A stretch of DNA of 64,000 nt. Source: a virus. Below, in pieces: positions 37,312 to 46,328 of this stretch; the first letter of the stretch is position 1, and each line of letters starts with the position of its first letter. The position numbers were made by a program, and so were the translations under genes. The notes beneath the pieces were generated by a model that made no database searches, was not told the origin of the DNA, and saw only the letters and a program-made list of their open reading frames with translations. The stretch is from positions 1 to 64,000 of IMG/VR virus record IMGVR_UViG_3300035670_000164. The stretch is one strand, 5' to 3'.

Positions 37312-37513
37312 CTATTAATACATCAGTTATTATATTAACTTCTTTAATAACTAATGTTTCATAATGCCTAAGATAATGAAATTTTTCTAACATATCTTGC
37401 ATAAAAAGTTCAGGACTGTAATCTAATTCATCTTGTAGTCCTGAATTTTGAATAGCTAAAATTACATCATAATTACCATCTTCACGTTCTCTACATAAAC
37501 ATTTAAATGACAT
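37304..37513 (-). CDS. Hypothetical protein, 69 residues
   Basis: Located between SSB and the resolvase, sharing the last base of its neighbour's stop. It contains MSFKCLCREREDGNYDVILA and an acidic central part. No family recognised; probably a small replication-associated accessory. Confidence 0.45.
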   Translation of the reverse strand: MSFKCLCREREDGNYDVILAIQNSGLQDELDYSPELFMQDMLEKFHYLRHYETLVIKEVNIITDVLIDD

Positions 37514-38241
37514 TATGCAAATGGATCAAGATTGTTAGAAGAATTTGTAGATGTAGTAGAACTACCAGCTACAGGTTTATAACGGTCAATTAATTGTCCT
37601 TCATATTTTTCTAACCAAGCAGTAGCATATTCTGGAGTAGATACTTTAGTTTCTACTTCTTTAGCAGTTAATCTACCTGGATGATAGACTTTATGAATTT
37701 CATTAATAACCTGTTCTTCTGGACCATCAATCCAAATACCTTGAGAGTTTTGTACTTGTTTATTAACTTTACATTCTTGAATACCTAAAATAATTTTTGC
37801 TGATGGTGCAACTAAATCCATTAACATATCTACTTCTGTAAGAACATCAATTTTTTGACTAAAGTCTCTAATTTTAATTTTCTTTTTAGCTACAGATTTA
37901 TATACTTCTTCTAAAGATTTCCCTACAGATGCTTGACAAATTGAATTGACTTCTAAATATCCAGGTAATGCTACTTTCTTACCAGCATTATTTCCAGATT
38001 TACCAATATAAAATGTTTCACCTTTTTTATTAGTAATATAAATTGTTTGTCTTAAAGATTTTCCATCTTTAGTTTCAAAAGTAAAATTTACTGCTGTTGC
38101 TCCACCTTTAGATTGTGATAGATATGCAAGTTTAATAACCATATCATAGATTCCAGTATCTAAAGTATATTTACCAGAACCTATTCTATCTTGTTCTTGT
38201 TCTACTACTACATCATTATCTAATTTTAAATTTAATTCCAT
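37513..38241 (-). CDS. Single-stranded DNA-binding protein
   Basis: 242 residues. The beta-rich N-terminal two thirds (GTGIYDMVIKLAY-type strands, AVNFTFETKDGKSLRQTIYI) match phage SSBs of the N4-like group. A flexible Ser/Thr/Asn linker leads to the C-terminal tip NNLDPFA, the acidic-aromatic peptide that binds replication partners. In N4, SSB (gp45) also activates late transcription by host RNA polymerase. Neighbours (ATPase, primase, resolvase) support the call. Confidence 0.7.
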   Translation of the reverse strand: MELNLKLDNDVVVEQEQDRIGSGKYTLDTGIYDMVIKLAYLSQSKGGATAVNFTFETKDGKSLRQTIYITNKKGETFYIGKSGNNAGKKVALPGYLEVNSICQASVGKSLEEVYKSVAKKKIKIRDFSQKIDVLTEVDMLMDLVAPSAKIILGIQECKVNKQVQNSQGIWIDGPEEQVINEIHKVYHPGRLTAKEVETKVSTPEYATAWLEKYEGQLIDRYKPVAGSSTTSTNSSNNLDPFA

Positions 38242-38250
38242 AATTTCCTC

Positions 38251-38976
38251 TTAACTGTTTGTATAATATTGATTGATTCTATCTAAAACTAATTGAACGT
38301 CATTATTTATAAAAGTTTCATTGGTTTTCCACAGACCAATATGGCTTCTAATTCTTTCATTGACTGTATCTTTAGTTAATTTAGTTTGAAATACATATTT
38401 ATATCCAAGTATTTCATCTTCTTCTGTAATATCAAGCAATTGGTTTGTATATGAAGCCAATTTAGTTAATGGTAATTTCTTTGCACTAATAACTGTATTA
38501 AAGTAACTTTCTAAACCAACTCCTTTAAGTGAACCTTTGACTGTAGCTTGAGTTTCTGTAACCATTTCTGATTCATTCATTGAATCCATTGTATGGGTAA
38601 GAAATACAATATTCTTTTCAGATAAAGCTACAGATTGATTCATAAGTTTTTTAAAATACTGTGCATAATCTGACCATGCACTCATTTTATTTGCTGCTGT
38701 TAATACATAATTGCTTTCAAACATTTCCATAAGAAAGCTTAGTGAATCAATAACAATTGTATGTATATCTTCTCTTTTAGACCAAGCTTCTATTCCAGTT
38801 GGAACAGTCAATGGATCAGTAACTATTCGTTCATGAAATTTATGTAGAAAGCTTGTTGCTTTTCCTGCTTCACAATTTAAATATAATACTCCTTCTGGAT
38901 TTCTTATATTTCTAAGTGAAGTAGTTTTACCACAACTACTCTTTCCACCTATTAAAATAACATTATTTTTTTGCAT
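38251..38976 (-). CDS. RecA-like P-loop ATPase of the replication module
   Basis: 241 residues. Walker A GGKSSCGKTT at 10-19; Walker B-like HTIVIDSLSFL at ~71-81; later VFLTHTMDS. This is the compact RecA/Sak4-like or AAA_24 type found beside SSB in many phages. In N4 the equivalent gene lies between the primase and SSB. Likely role: loading or annealing factor, or helicase-like ATPase in replication or recombination. Shares one base with the primase stop. Confidence 0.65.
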   Translation of the reverse strand: MQKNNVILIGGKSSCGKTTSLRNIRNPEGVLYLNCEAGKATSFLHKFHERIVTDPLTVPTGIEAWSKREDIHTIVIDSLSFLMEMFESNYVLTAANKMSAWSDYAQYFKKLMNQSVALSEKNIVFLTHTMDSMNESEMVTETQATVKGSLKGVGLESYFNTVISAKKLPLTKLASYTNQLLDITEEDEILGYKYVFQTKLTKDTVNERIRSHIGLWKTNETFINNDVQLVLDRINQYYTNS

Positions 38977-41114
38977 TAATTTCCTCTTTTTGCTATTGCT
39001 TTGATTACTGTCTTCATGATGGTAGTTTGAATTTCTAATTCATCTAGTGGGTTAGATAATTTATTATTAAATCCAATGATTTTAGATTGAATGGTATCTT
39101 CATCTAAATTCATATCTACTAAGAGTAGAGCATATTTAATAAGTACATTATTTCTATTACCTTCTTCCATTTGATTACTAAACCATCTTTCAAGATTAGA
39201 AAGACTAGATGAATCTACATACTTTTTCTTATTTTCATCTGCTTTAGATGTTTTAGGAATAAATTGTAAAGCATCTAATATCTCACCATCATTGTAGTAA
39301 TGAGTTCCTTTATTAGATAGCCATTTCTTACTTCTTTGATGTGTATTATCAACTTCAAATGGAAGCCAATTACATACATTTTTCATGAATTCAGAAAAAT
39401 CTTTATCATTTAATTTTACTTCATGGCTTATAGGTAAGATTAATCTAAATCTATGAGTTTCTTCTGAATGTCTTTTAGTTGTATAAGTTAAAAAAGTATA
39501 ATCTTTTAATAAGATATGAACCAAGTTTAATGAAACTGATCCATCTATATCTAATACAATTATGTTAAATCCAGGAATAGCATTTTTTTCTAGTCTATAG
39601 TCTTCAACAAAGTGATGATTACACCAATGAATATTGTCTGCTTGGAAACCTTTATAAAGTTTATTCCATTCAGTAAATCTTGGCTTATATCCTTCTGCTA
39701 ATTGAGTAGAATAAGATAAAATTATAGAATCCAAATTAGTTTCTTTTAATGATTCACCTAGTAGAAAATCTATACCATCAATTGAAAATCTTTTAATGAT
39801 AATATTATTTTTATAACCATAAGCCGTAGCTAAAGTTATTAATTCTCTTTTTTGTGATTCAGTTCCTTTAAGTACACCAGCTTCAATTAAATCTACTTGA
39901 GTTACTTCTGAATTAATAGAAGATAAATATTTAGCTAATCTTACATAAGGTCTTTCTCTAGTAAGAATTTTTTCAAATGCTTCACCAGAATCTTCTACTA
40001 AACTAATAGCTTGTTGAATATGTTTTATAGATATTTGATATGAACTATCTACAAAAGCATAGGCTCCAGCTAATTTAAGAGTTTTCCAATATCTATGTTC
40101 TAATTCTCTTTTTTTAAGTGTCTCATGTTCTCCTAATGTAAAAGATAAATTTTCACAATCTAATTTATATTGATGTAAAAGGATTTCTGCTTCTTCATCA
40201 ATTAAAATCTTTTTATTGTAATTTAATGGATTAGCTAATATTTCTAATTTTTGAGATATATTATATAAGCTAGTAGAATGTTTTGGGTCTTTAAGATATT
40301 CAAATAACTCTTTAGCAGATAAATCTTTTGGTTTAATGTTTGTTTTACCAAAACCAAAAATACATCTTCTTGCAAATCCAGTACCTAATAAAGTATCAAA
40401 TTCTTCTTCTACTTTATTACCATCTAATAGTTTAGTTGGTTCACCAAAAGCTAATAAATTACATGGAACTCTTCCTTTACGTTCTTTAGTTCTTTGATTA
40501 TCTTTGGTATTCATTTTTAATTTTTCTCTTATTTCTCCTGTATCATAAGCTTCTAAAAATGCAGTTAATAACTCATTATTACCTGAAAGATTACTTCCAA
40601 TTTCATCCATAATTAAGTTTAAACTTCCAATAGGTACAAGAAGCATTTTAGCTCTATATTGTTTGAATGCTGGTTTAGAACCAGAATCAAATGAAGATAA
40701 AAATTCTCCATAACTTTTATATTCTTTTTGTAATTTATCTAACTCTTCTTGTTGATCTGTATTATTTTTAATAGCTTCATTCATAGCTATTTTATTTAAA
40801 GTATCATCAACTATTATTGGAAGAGTTTCTTCAAGAAATCTTTTAGTAAATAAATGAGTAACTTTATCATTAATAATACCTAATGATTTATTCTTACTAT
40901 ATCCTTGGATTGCTAAATTAATTACATAACCATTAATAGGAATATGTGTTCCAAATGATTGAGTATAAATTGTAGCTCTCATCATTGATGCTAATTGCCA
41001 AAATGTAAATGAAACTAAGTTTCTAAAGAAACCTCTATCATCTACTTGTGTAATGGCACATTGAGCATCAACAATTTCTTCTGCAATAGGAAAATAAGTT
41101 TTTTCTTGATTCAT
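38976..41114 (-). CDS. Primase-like replication protein (N4 gp43-like)
   Basis: 712 residues. The N-terminal ~400 residues resemble DUF3987-type phage replication proteins (INGYVINLAIQGYSKNKSLG at ~62-81, MLLVPIGSLNLIMDEIG, LLAFGEPTKLLDG). The C-terminal ~200 residues carry a primase-polymerase-like acid pair in IIVLDIDGS, and later RFRLILPISHEV and HQRSKKWLS. This is the probable primase of the phage; N4 gp43 is the comparison. No classical zinc finger or TOPRIM is visible. Gene order primase-ATPase-SSB matches N4. Confidence 0.6.
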   Translation of the reverse strand: MNQEKTYFPIAEEIVDAQCAITQVDDRGFFRNLVSFTFWQLASMMRATIYTQSFGTHIPINGYVINLAIQGYSKNKSLGIINDKVTHLFTKRFLEETLPIIVDDTLNKIAMNEAIKNNTDQQEELDKLQKEYKSYGEFLSSFDSGSKPAFKQYRAKMLLVPIGSLNLIMDEIGSNLSGNNELLTAFLEAYDTGEIREKLKMNTKDNQRTKERKGRVPCNLLAFGEPTKLLDGNKVEEEFDTLLGTGFARRCIFGFGKTNIKPKDLSAKELFEYLKDPKHSTSLYNISQKLEILANPLNYNKKILIDEEAEILLHQYKLDCENLSFTLGEHETLKKRELEHRYWKTLKLAGAYAFVDSSYQISIKHIQQAISLVEDSGEAFEKILTRERPYVRLAKYLSSINSEVTQVDLIEAGVLKGTESQKRELITLATAYGYKNNIIIKRFSIDGIDFLLGESLKETNLDSIILSYSTQLAEGYKPRFTEWNKLYKGFQADNIHWCNHHFVEDYRLEKNAIPGFNIIVLDIDGSVSLNLVHILLKDYTFLTYTTKRHSEETHRFRLILPISHEVKLNDKDFSEFMKNVCNWLPFEVDNTHQRSKKWLSNKGTHYYNDGEILDALQFIPKTSKADENKKKYVDSSSLSNLERWFSNQMEEGNRNNVLIKYALLLVDMNLDEDTIQSKIIGFNNKLSNPLDELEIQTTIMKTVIKAIAKRGN

Positions 41115-41116
41115 AT

Positions 41117-41452
41117 TTAAAATGGAATTGTAATTTCAGGACCATCAGGTAATTCATCTCTATTTAATTTACCTGTCCATACTTTAGTTAATTTACTTCT
41201 ACTAAAATTAGTACCAAAACACATATTTAAGTAATCACATAATTCCTCTGTAGTTTCATAAAGTTGTGGAGGAATTTTATTGATATTATATTCATCTTGT
41301 TCTTCTTTTTTTAGAAGAATGAAATCATACATTTGTTTAGTAATTTTAGTAGTATCAGATGGCTTTCTATATTTTTTAAATTGTAAGTCAGAAACCGTAG
41401 TTTCAATAGATTTTGGTTTGCTAAACCAAGTAAATGGATTATACCAAGTCAT
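41117..41452 (-). CDS. Hypothetical protein, 111 residues
   Basis: N-terminus MTWYNPFTWFSKPKS, then a basic helical region (LQFKKYRKPSD) and a C-terminal helix pair. The gene ends two bases before the primase start, so it probably shares its mRNA. No domain recognised. Confidence 0.5.
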   Translation of the reverse strand: MTWYNPFTWFSKPKSIETTVSDLQFKKYRKPSDTTKITKQMYDFILLKKEEQDEYNINKIPPQLYETTEELCDYLNMCFGTNFSRSKLTKVWTGKLNRDELPDGPEITIPF

Positions 41453-41484
41453 TTATATACCTCTTTATTTAATGTATTGTAAAA

Positions 41485-41503
41485 AAGCGTCCAAAGGATG
41501 CTT
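41485..41503 (-). terminator. Rho-independent-type terminator
   Basis: An 8-bp stem (one imperfect pair) with a 3-base loop, followed on the - strand by six T's, right after the nuclease gene stop at 41502. Confidence 0.5.
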
Positions 41504-42503
41504 AAATTAAATTTTGAATTAACAATTGTTGAAATTGTTTACATGAAGTTGTTGCAGAACAGTATGAACAATATTTAGCTTTACCTTTAAATTCTACTAC
41601 TTTACCTGAACTACCTTCTTTATGATATTGAGTCCAAGCAGTAACAGAATCTTCATATACTTTTGTAGCTTTAATAGCATTTTTACTTTTATAATATTTC
41701 CATTTAGATTTACTCATCCATAACTCTTCTGGAGTACATTCTGGTAATTCTATTTCTGGATTATCTAAGTAAAATTGTATTTGATTAAGTTTATTCTTAA
41801 TATACTGTTTTGTATCTTCTATAGATTTAAGAATAAGATTTTGATGAAATATTTGTTCAGGATAATTAGGGTCTTTTAAAGATTCTATTTCACTCCAATC
41901 TGTAATATTCCAAATAATTTTCATAACATCAGAAGTAACTATATCTGGATTTAACCATCTATAAATACTTCCTTGAAGAATATCTTTTTCTTTATTAGAA
42001 GAATGTTTATAAGCATAAGCTTTTCTATTCTTTAAATCTTGTATTTCACCATCAATGATAAGATCATATTTACCTGATATAGTCCAACCATTAATTTCTT
42101 TCTCCACTCTTTGTTCTACATATACTGGAATAAAATTTTTATATTTATTAAAGTAGTATTCTAAATCCTCTTGTAAAGGGTTAATAACAACATCTTTCCA
42201 ATTATCAAATCCAAGTGATGCTAATGCTTCATAAGGATTAAGCCAAGCATCTTCTAATGCAGTATGTATTGCTGTACCAATAGTTGAGGGTATACGTTCG
42301 GATATGTCCTGAGAGCCACTAGATTGACTTCTAAGGCTTAAAACTATTTCTCTAATAGACTTTTGTAAAGTGGTAGCAGAAATAGTTTTAGAACCCGTTT
42401 TAACATCATATCTATTAGTTGCTAGTAATACAGCAAATGCTAAAGGAATATTCTTTTTATTCGTATATTTCAACTGAATTAACTCCTTGTTCATATATGT
42501 CAA
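41502..42503 (-). CDS. PD-(D/E)XK exonuclease (Cas4/RecB-type)
   Basis: 333 residues. Motifs in order: GTAIHTALEDAW (early His/Glu helix), YDLIIDGEIQDLKNRKAYAY (Asp ... D-x-K catalytic core), LQGSIYRW, and a Cys cluster KYCSYCSATTSC near the C-terminus that could hold an Fe-S cluster or zinc. It likely degrades or processes DNA during replication or host takeover. The start is uncertain: a TTG further down has the AAGGAG site, while two ATGs lie upstream. Ends before a terminator. Confidence 0.65.
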   Translation of the reverse strand: MTYMNKELIQLKYTNKKNIPLAFAVLLATNRYDVKTGSKTISATTLQKSIREIVLSLRSQSSGSQDISERIPSTIGTAIHTALEDAWLNPYEALASLGFDNWKDVVINPLQEDLEYYFNKYKNFIPVYVEQRVEKEINGWTISGKYDLIIDGEIQDLKNRKAYAYKHSSNKEKDILQGSIYRWLNPDIVTSDVMKIIWNITDWSEIESLKDPNYPEQIFHQNLILKSIEDTKQYIKNKLNQIQFYLDNPEIELPECTPEELWMSKSKWKYYKSKNAIKATKVYEDSVTAWTQYHKEGSSGKVVEFKGKAKYCSYCSATTSCKQFQQLLIQNLI

Positions 42504-42687
42504 TTAACATTTGTTCTAAACAAATTAAAGCTTCTCGTATATCTTCTAAATCACAATAAGAATACATGTCTTCAAGAATTTCTAACTCATTTAATTCTTT
42601 TTTATATTTAACAAAGTCTTCCCAAGTTGTATCTAGGTAAGTATTGAAATATTGCTGTAAAGCATAATCTTGAAATTCTGTATTCAT
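42457..42687 (-). CDS. Hypothetical acidic protein, 76 residues
   Basis: Helical and acidic (LEILEDMYSYCDLEDIREALI). Overlaps the start of the nuclease and the end of the MazG-like gene. No domain recognised. Confidence 0.45.
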   Translation of the reverse strand: MNTEFQDYALQQYFNTYLDTTWEDFVKYKKELNELEILEDMYSYCDLEDIREALICLEQMLIDIYEQGVNSVEIYE

Positions 42688-43058
42688 AATAATTTACGAA
42701 TAGATTCCATCATCTTTTGTTTAGCTAATTTTGAAGCTTCACTTTTTTGTATTTTACCATTTTCATCTTTAACTACAGTTTCATTTACTTTATTCATATT
42801 ATTTGCATGAACCAAATTCCATACATCATTTGGGTTTACACCATGAGACCAAATATAACCTAAAGTAACTACAAGTAAATCTGTAGCTTCTTTAAGTATA
42901 TTTTCATCACCTTCATCATTTTGAATTGCATTAAATAATTCATTAATTTCTTCTTCAATTAATTGAGAATATAAATAGATTTGATCTGGATTATATGTAG
43001 TAGTAGTTTGATTACCCATATACATAAAATCTCTTTGATCTTGTGCCATATCTATCAT
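42684..43058 (-). CDS. MazG-like nucleotide pyrophosphohydrolase
   Basis: 124 residues. The EEEINELFNAI and EATDLLVVTLGYI segments form the EExxE ... ExxD metal-binding helix pair of the MazG / HisE-like all-alpha fold. MazG enzymes hydrolyse nucleoside triphosphates or alarmone-type nucleotides, and phages use them to maintain nucleotide pools. Other nucleotide genes (ThyX, dATP/dGTP hydrolase-like, NrdJ) are nearby. Confidence 0.65.
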   Translation of the reverse strand: MIDMAQDQRDFMYMGNQTTTTYNPDQIYLYSQLIEEEINELFNAIQNDEGDENILKEATDLLVVTLGYIWSHGVNPNDVWNLVHANNMNKVNETVVKDENGKIQKSEASKLAKQKMMESIRKLL

Positions 43059-43294
43059 TATTTATCTCCATAAAGTTTAACAATAATTTGATTTGCAAGA
43101 GTAAAAGAATGTTCTATTGAATGCCCATACCCAATACACTCTGCAATATATACCTTTCTCCAGTATTCTTTTTCTTTTGCTACATTAATTTCTTCTTGTT
43201 GAATTAACATAGATTTAAGTAATTCAGAATTTTCTTTTGCTAAAGCTTTTGCATTAATTTCTGCAAATTCTTGTTGTGATAGTTCATCTGCCAT
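43058..43294 (-). CDS. Hypothetical protein, 78 residues
   Basis: A long charged helix (LSQQEFAEINAKALAKENSE ... EEINVAKEKEYWRKVYIAE), probably coiled coil. Its stop shares a base with the next start. No known family. Confidence 0.45.
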   Translation of the reverse strand: MADELSQQEFAEINAKALAKENSELLKSMLIQQEEINVAKEKEYWRKVYIAECIGYGHSIEHSFTLANQIIVKLYGDK

Positions 43295-43299
43295 AAAAT

Positions 43300-43899
43300 T
43301 TATCCTTTAAATGATGTTCTAAATTTAGTTTTACCTGAACTAGAAGCAAAATACAAAATCTTACTTTTAGTTTTAGGAGAATAATGTTTTACTACTGTAA
43401 GAATTTCTTTATATTTTTTTAAATTTTTAACCGTTCTTAATTTATATGTTTTATAGTGTTTTGAATGGACTACATCACATAAATTAGAACTTTTAGCTTT
43501 AAATTGTTTTGGATGTTTACTACGATTAATTGCCACTTGGTACATATTTTCCCAAGTAGTTTTAGATTCACTTCTACCCTCAAAATAAATTGATTGAGCT
43601 ATACAAATTTCTTCTTGCGGTGTTACAGCTTTAGCTACTTTTCCAAAAGTAAATTCTAAAAGTATTATTGCTATAATCCACCAATATAGAAGATGAAGAA
43701 TTTTTTTATCTAATTTTAATTGAGAAATTTCATCAGATAATTTTTCATTAATTCTTCTTTCAGTAAAAGATTCATTTTTACAGCTTTGAATTATTTGTTT
43801 AGTAATTTGTTGTTCATGGATTATATCTTCATGTTTAACCCATTCACCTGTATTAGATTGTTCCATTAATCCAATAAAACTTCTATGATAGCGATTCAT
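43300..43899 (-). CDS. Membrane-anchored SleB-type cell wall hydrolase (endolysin)
   Basis: 199 residues. One transmembrane or signal-anchor helix at ~70-90 (LLYWWIIAIILLEFTFGKV) separates a helical N-terminal ~65 residues from a C-terminal SleB/CwlJ (Hydrolase_2) domain at ~97-199. That domain carries IAQSIYFEGRSE with the expected catalytic Glu107, then QVAINR and the YFASS pattern. It cuts peptidoglycan at lysis. The membrane helix suggests export and anchoring rather than passive release through a holin. N4 uses a signal-anchored N-acetylmuramidase, so the solution is similar but the enzyme differs. Confidence 0.75.
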   Translation of the reverse strand: MNRYHRSFIGLMEQSNTGEWVKHEDIIHEQQITKQIIQSCKNESFTERRINEKLSDEISQLKLDKKILHLLYWWIIAIILLEFTFGKVAKAVTPQEEICIAQSIYFEGRSESKTTWENMYQVAINRSKHPKQFKAKSSNLCDVVHSKHYKTYKLRTVKNLKKYKEILTVVKHYSPKTKSKILYFASSSGKTKFRTSFKG

Positions 43900-43904
43900 A
43901 ATGT

Positions 43905-44072
43905 TTACTCTATTTTAACTGGAAGTATTCTATACTTATGTTGTGGATCGTTCTCTACATATTCTTTTCTTCTTTGATTAGCTTCTTTTTTATCTTCTTC
44001 TATACAAACGGTTTCCCATTGATGAAAGTTACTAAACCAACCTTGAATATGATATTCATATTCTGTTTTCAT
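43905..44072 (-). CDS. Hypothetical protein, 55 residues
   Basis: MKTEYEYHIQGWFSNFHQWE, then a charged helix (EEDKKEANQRRKEYVEN) and RILPVKIE. The start overlaps the upstream stop (ATGA), which supports it as a real gene. Pattern 'y...g.....w......e..A' is common in small phage proteins of unknown role. Confidence 0.5.
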   Translation of the reverse strand: MKTEYEYHIQGWFSNFHQWETVCIEEDKKEANQRRKEYVENDPQHKYRILPVKIE

Positions 44073-44260
44073 AATAATTTCTCTAATTCTTCTTCAAAGT
44101 TATAGTAAGTAAGTAAAAATTCACACTGTTCTAATAATTTTTTATAAGCTTTAAGTTCTGATTTACTTCTTTCAGAAATACCATTATTTTCTAAACTATT
44201 TAATACTTGTTGTAAATCTTTACTTGTATTTTCAATTTCACAATAACTCATATTACTCAT
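44069..44260 (-). CDS. Hypothetical helical protein, 63 residues
   Basis: Entirely helical with heptad character (SKDLQQVLNSLENNGI ... LKAYKKLLEQCEFLL). Coupled to ThyX upstream by overlap. No function suggested. Confidence 0.45.
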   Translation of the reverse strand: MSNMSYCEIENTSKDLQQVLNSLENNGISERSKSELKAYKKLLEQCEFLLTYYNFEEELEKLL

Positions 44261-45105
44261 TTTTTTAATTCCTCTTCAATTTGATGTCTCATTTGATTCC
44301 AACCTTTAAGATTACCCTTACCAGAATTACCTGGTGTACAAACAAATTCAAAGGGTGAAGCATGAAGTACGTCTGAACCAATCAATTTATTATAAATAGA
44401 TTTAGCTTTTTCAATAGATGTATCTGATGTTCTATATGATGTTTGAGCGCAACAAGATACAGATATTTGTTTAAAATGTTCTAAAGTACAATTTGAAGAA
44501 AATACATAACTTCCTTTATATTTACCAAATTGTTCTCTTGGAAGTGTTACATAAGGGGTATGCCATTCACCATTTTTAAGTAATTCTGGGTTAGATTTAC
44601 TTACTACTTCTTTAATTTGATAAGCTAATTCTTGAAATTCTGGTTGAGCATCTGGATGTAATCTAAGTTTAATCATATTATTAAATGTATTACCTTGGCT
44701 TAAACATTTTACATAAGAAATATATTCACAATTTCTATTAGCAAGTTGTTTATGTAATCCAAGGAATGAATACCACCAACTAAATCCAAGATTGATATAT
44801 CCATTAATAATCCAAGATATTCTAGCAATTCTTTTAATATTGGGATGAACCTCTTTATGAGCTTGCATTCCTTTTTGTTCTTTACCCCAATACCAAGGAA
44901 TGAACATCTTATTGCGAATATTCTTTCTCATGGTTTTAGCTGGTATAGCTCTTGATGAACTTACTGCATTAGAGAACTCTCTATGTCTTAACCATTCACT
45001 ATGAATAATTCTAGGATGTTCATGTTCTATACAAATTACTTCATCACCAGATTCATTAACTGAGTGAGCAATTACTTTTGCTGTTATATGTTTATCTTTT
45101 TTCAT
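44257..45105 (-). CDS. thyX: Flavin-dependent thymidylate synthase
   Basis: 282 residues from the ATG at 45105; a longer version starting at 45135 lies inside the upstream gene and is less likely. The ThyX signature RHR-x5-S-x4-R is clear as RHREFSNAVSSSR near residue 40. Further landmarks: GKEQKGMQ, then CLSQGNTFNN and the C-terminal CCAQTSYR. It makes dTMP from dUMP using FAD and methylenetetrahydrofolate, useful for a genome this rich in A and T. Neighbours also act on deoxynucleotides. Confidence 0.9.
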   Translation of the reverse strand: MKKDKHITAKVIAHSVNESGDEVICIEHEHPRIIHSEWLRHREFSNAVSSSRAIPAKTMRKNIRNKMFIPWYWGKEQKGMQAHKEVHPNIKRIARISWIINGYINLGFSWWYSFLGLHKQLANRNCEYISYVKCLSQGNTFNNMIKLRLHPDAQPEFQELAYQIKEVVSKSNPELLKNGEWHTPYVTLPREQFGKYKGSYVFSSNCTLEHFKQISVSCCAQTSYRTSDTSIEKAKSIYNKLIGSDVLHASPFEFVCTPGNSGKGNLKGWNQMRHQIEEELKK

Positions 45106-45553
45106 TATCTTTAAACCATAGTAAAAATAAAGCATTACAAATTAGATGTGCTAAATGGGGTAAGTTAGATTCTTGATCTAACCACTCTTCATTAAAGTAA
45201 GCTGTAAGATGTCTCATACAAGCTTCTTTATAATCTTCTGGATTACAATTTTTCCAATTATCTTTTGAATACTTTTTAGCACCAAACATCATTACTTGAA
45301 CTACATATTCAAGCTGTTTAAATGGGAGTAAAGTCCAAAGTAATTTATCTTTAGTTTCTTTAATTCCAGCTAATTCAAACCATTTAGCATCTATTAAATT
45401 ATCAAAATTTGAATTAATTTTTATACCTCTTTCACATACAGCGTAAATAATATAAATATCATTATGATTTAAGTGTAAAGCAGTATGAAACCAATCTTCA
45501 TTTAATACTTCTGGTTTAAATTTAACCTTATCCCCAACTTTAAAATTCATCAT
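45092..45553 (-). CDS. dATP/dGTP diphosphohydrolase-like protein
   Basis: 153 residues. The C-terminal ~90 residues fit the phage family once called DUF5664: LLPFKQLEYVVQVMMFGAKK, DNW, EACMRHLTAYFNEE, then SNLPHLAHLICNALFLLW. This all-helical family (MazG-related in outline) is linked to dATP/dGTP diphosphohydrolase activity in other phages. The N-terminal ~45 residues (VGDKVKFKPE ...) look like a small KOW- or SH3-like addition. Its end overlaps the ThyX start. Confidence 0.6.
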   Translation of the reverse strand: MMNFKVGDKVKFKPEVLNEDWFHTALHLNHNDIYIIYAVCERGIKINSNFDNLIDAKWFELAGIKETKDKLLWTLLPFKQLEYVVQVMMFGAKKYSKDNWKNCNPEDYKEACMRHLTAYFNEEWLDQESNLPHLAHLICNALFLLWFKDNEKR

Positions 45554-45770
45554 CTTCTTCCTCGTCTGTTAAACCAAATGCACATCTTTTACACTCGACT
45601 GCATTAAGTAATTTAAGTCTTTCATGTTCAATTAATCTTCCACATTTTTTACATTTTTTATCTTTACCATCCCATTTATTAAATTTTACTCTTTGTTTAT
45701 AACGAAGTTCCATTTCCATAAGTTCATATTGACTTCCTTGGTCTGCTTTTACTATATCTTCAAATGACAT
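45540..45770 (-). CDS. Zinc-ribbon protein, 76 residues
   Basis: KDKKCKKCGRLIEHERLKLL ... VECKRCAF: two CxxC pairs separated by ~20 residues, a zinc ribbon. The N-terminus is helical and the C-terminus acidic (DEEEDDEF). Possible transcription or DNA-binding accessory; exact role unknown. Confidence 0.55.
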   Translation of the reverse strand: MSFEDIVKADQGSQYELMEMELRYKQRVKFNKWDGKDKKCKKCGRLIEHERLKLLNAVECKRCAFGLTDEEEDDEF

Positions 45771-45772
45771 AA

Positions 45773-46021
45773 TTATTCCTCATCAAATTTAATATTTGTT
45801 TCAATATATCCATAAGATAATGATCTAATTATTCTATGAAATTTAATATGAAAAAATGTAAATCCAAATTGTATTTTGTATTTATATCCTAATTGTATTT
45901 TAGCTTCTTCTTCTGTTAAATTAGGTACTCTATCTTCCGATACATAATAAATATCTATCCAAGGAGTAAAGCTTTTAGAGAAGTAGTTTATACATTTTGG
46001 TAAATTATCTTCATTACACAT
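45773..46021 (-). CDS. Hypothetical protein, 82 residues
   Basis: Mixed strands and helices, aromatic-rich (LGYKYKIQFGFTFFHIKFHR). Two bases separate it from the zinc-ribbon gene. No recognised family. Confidence 0.45.
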   Translation of the reverse strand: MCNEDNLPKCINYFSKSFTPWIDIYYVSEDRVPNLTEEEAKIQLGYKYKIQFGFTFFHIKFHRIIRSLSYGYIETNIKFDEE

Positions 46022-46030
46022 TGTTATTTC

Positions 46031-46315
46031 CTAAATTTTATTCCAACCATCTAACATTTCTTTACCATTTAAATACCATATAAAATTTTTTTGTTGGATA
46101 TGGACTCCAGGTATTCCATTTAATCTTTCTTTAGTTGTATTAGTTATATATCCTTGATGATTTACTTCTAAACCTTGAGAAGTTAATCTAGCAATACAAT
46201 TACCATGTAAGTACATCATAGATACCCTTGTAGAATGTTCTACAGATGTATTTCCTTTATGAAAATTATATTTATTTGTAAAAGCATCTATTGCTTCTTG
46301 TGTTATTTTACGCAT
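46031..46315 (-). CDS. Hypothetical protein, 94 residues
   Basis: Begins RKITQEAIDAFTNKYNFHKG and continues STRVSMMYLHGNCIARLT, a pattern found in short phage proteins of unknown role. First gene after the strong terminator at 46418-46443 and the recurrent element copy 4. The element's GAGG 13 bases before the ATG may be the ribosome site. Confidence 0.5.
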   Translation of the reverse strand: MRKITQEAIDAFTNKYNFHKGNTSVEHSTRVSMMYLHGNCIARLTSQGLEVNHQGYITNTTKERLNGIPGVHIQQKNFIWYLNGKEMLDGWNKI

Positions 46316-46328
46316 AGTTTTCTTTATA

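Noticed and set aside
45092-45553. Z-genome (2-aminoadenine) pathway suggested by the dATP/dGTP hydrolase-like gene
   Set aside because: No PurZ or DatZ-like gene in the window, and the DNA polymerase is not enough to support it.
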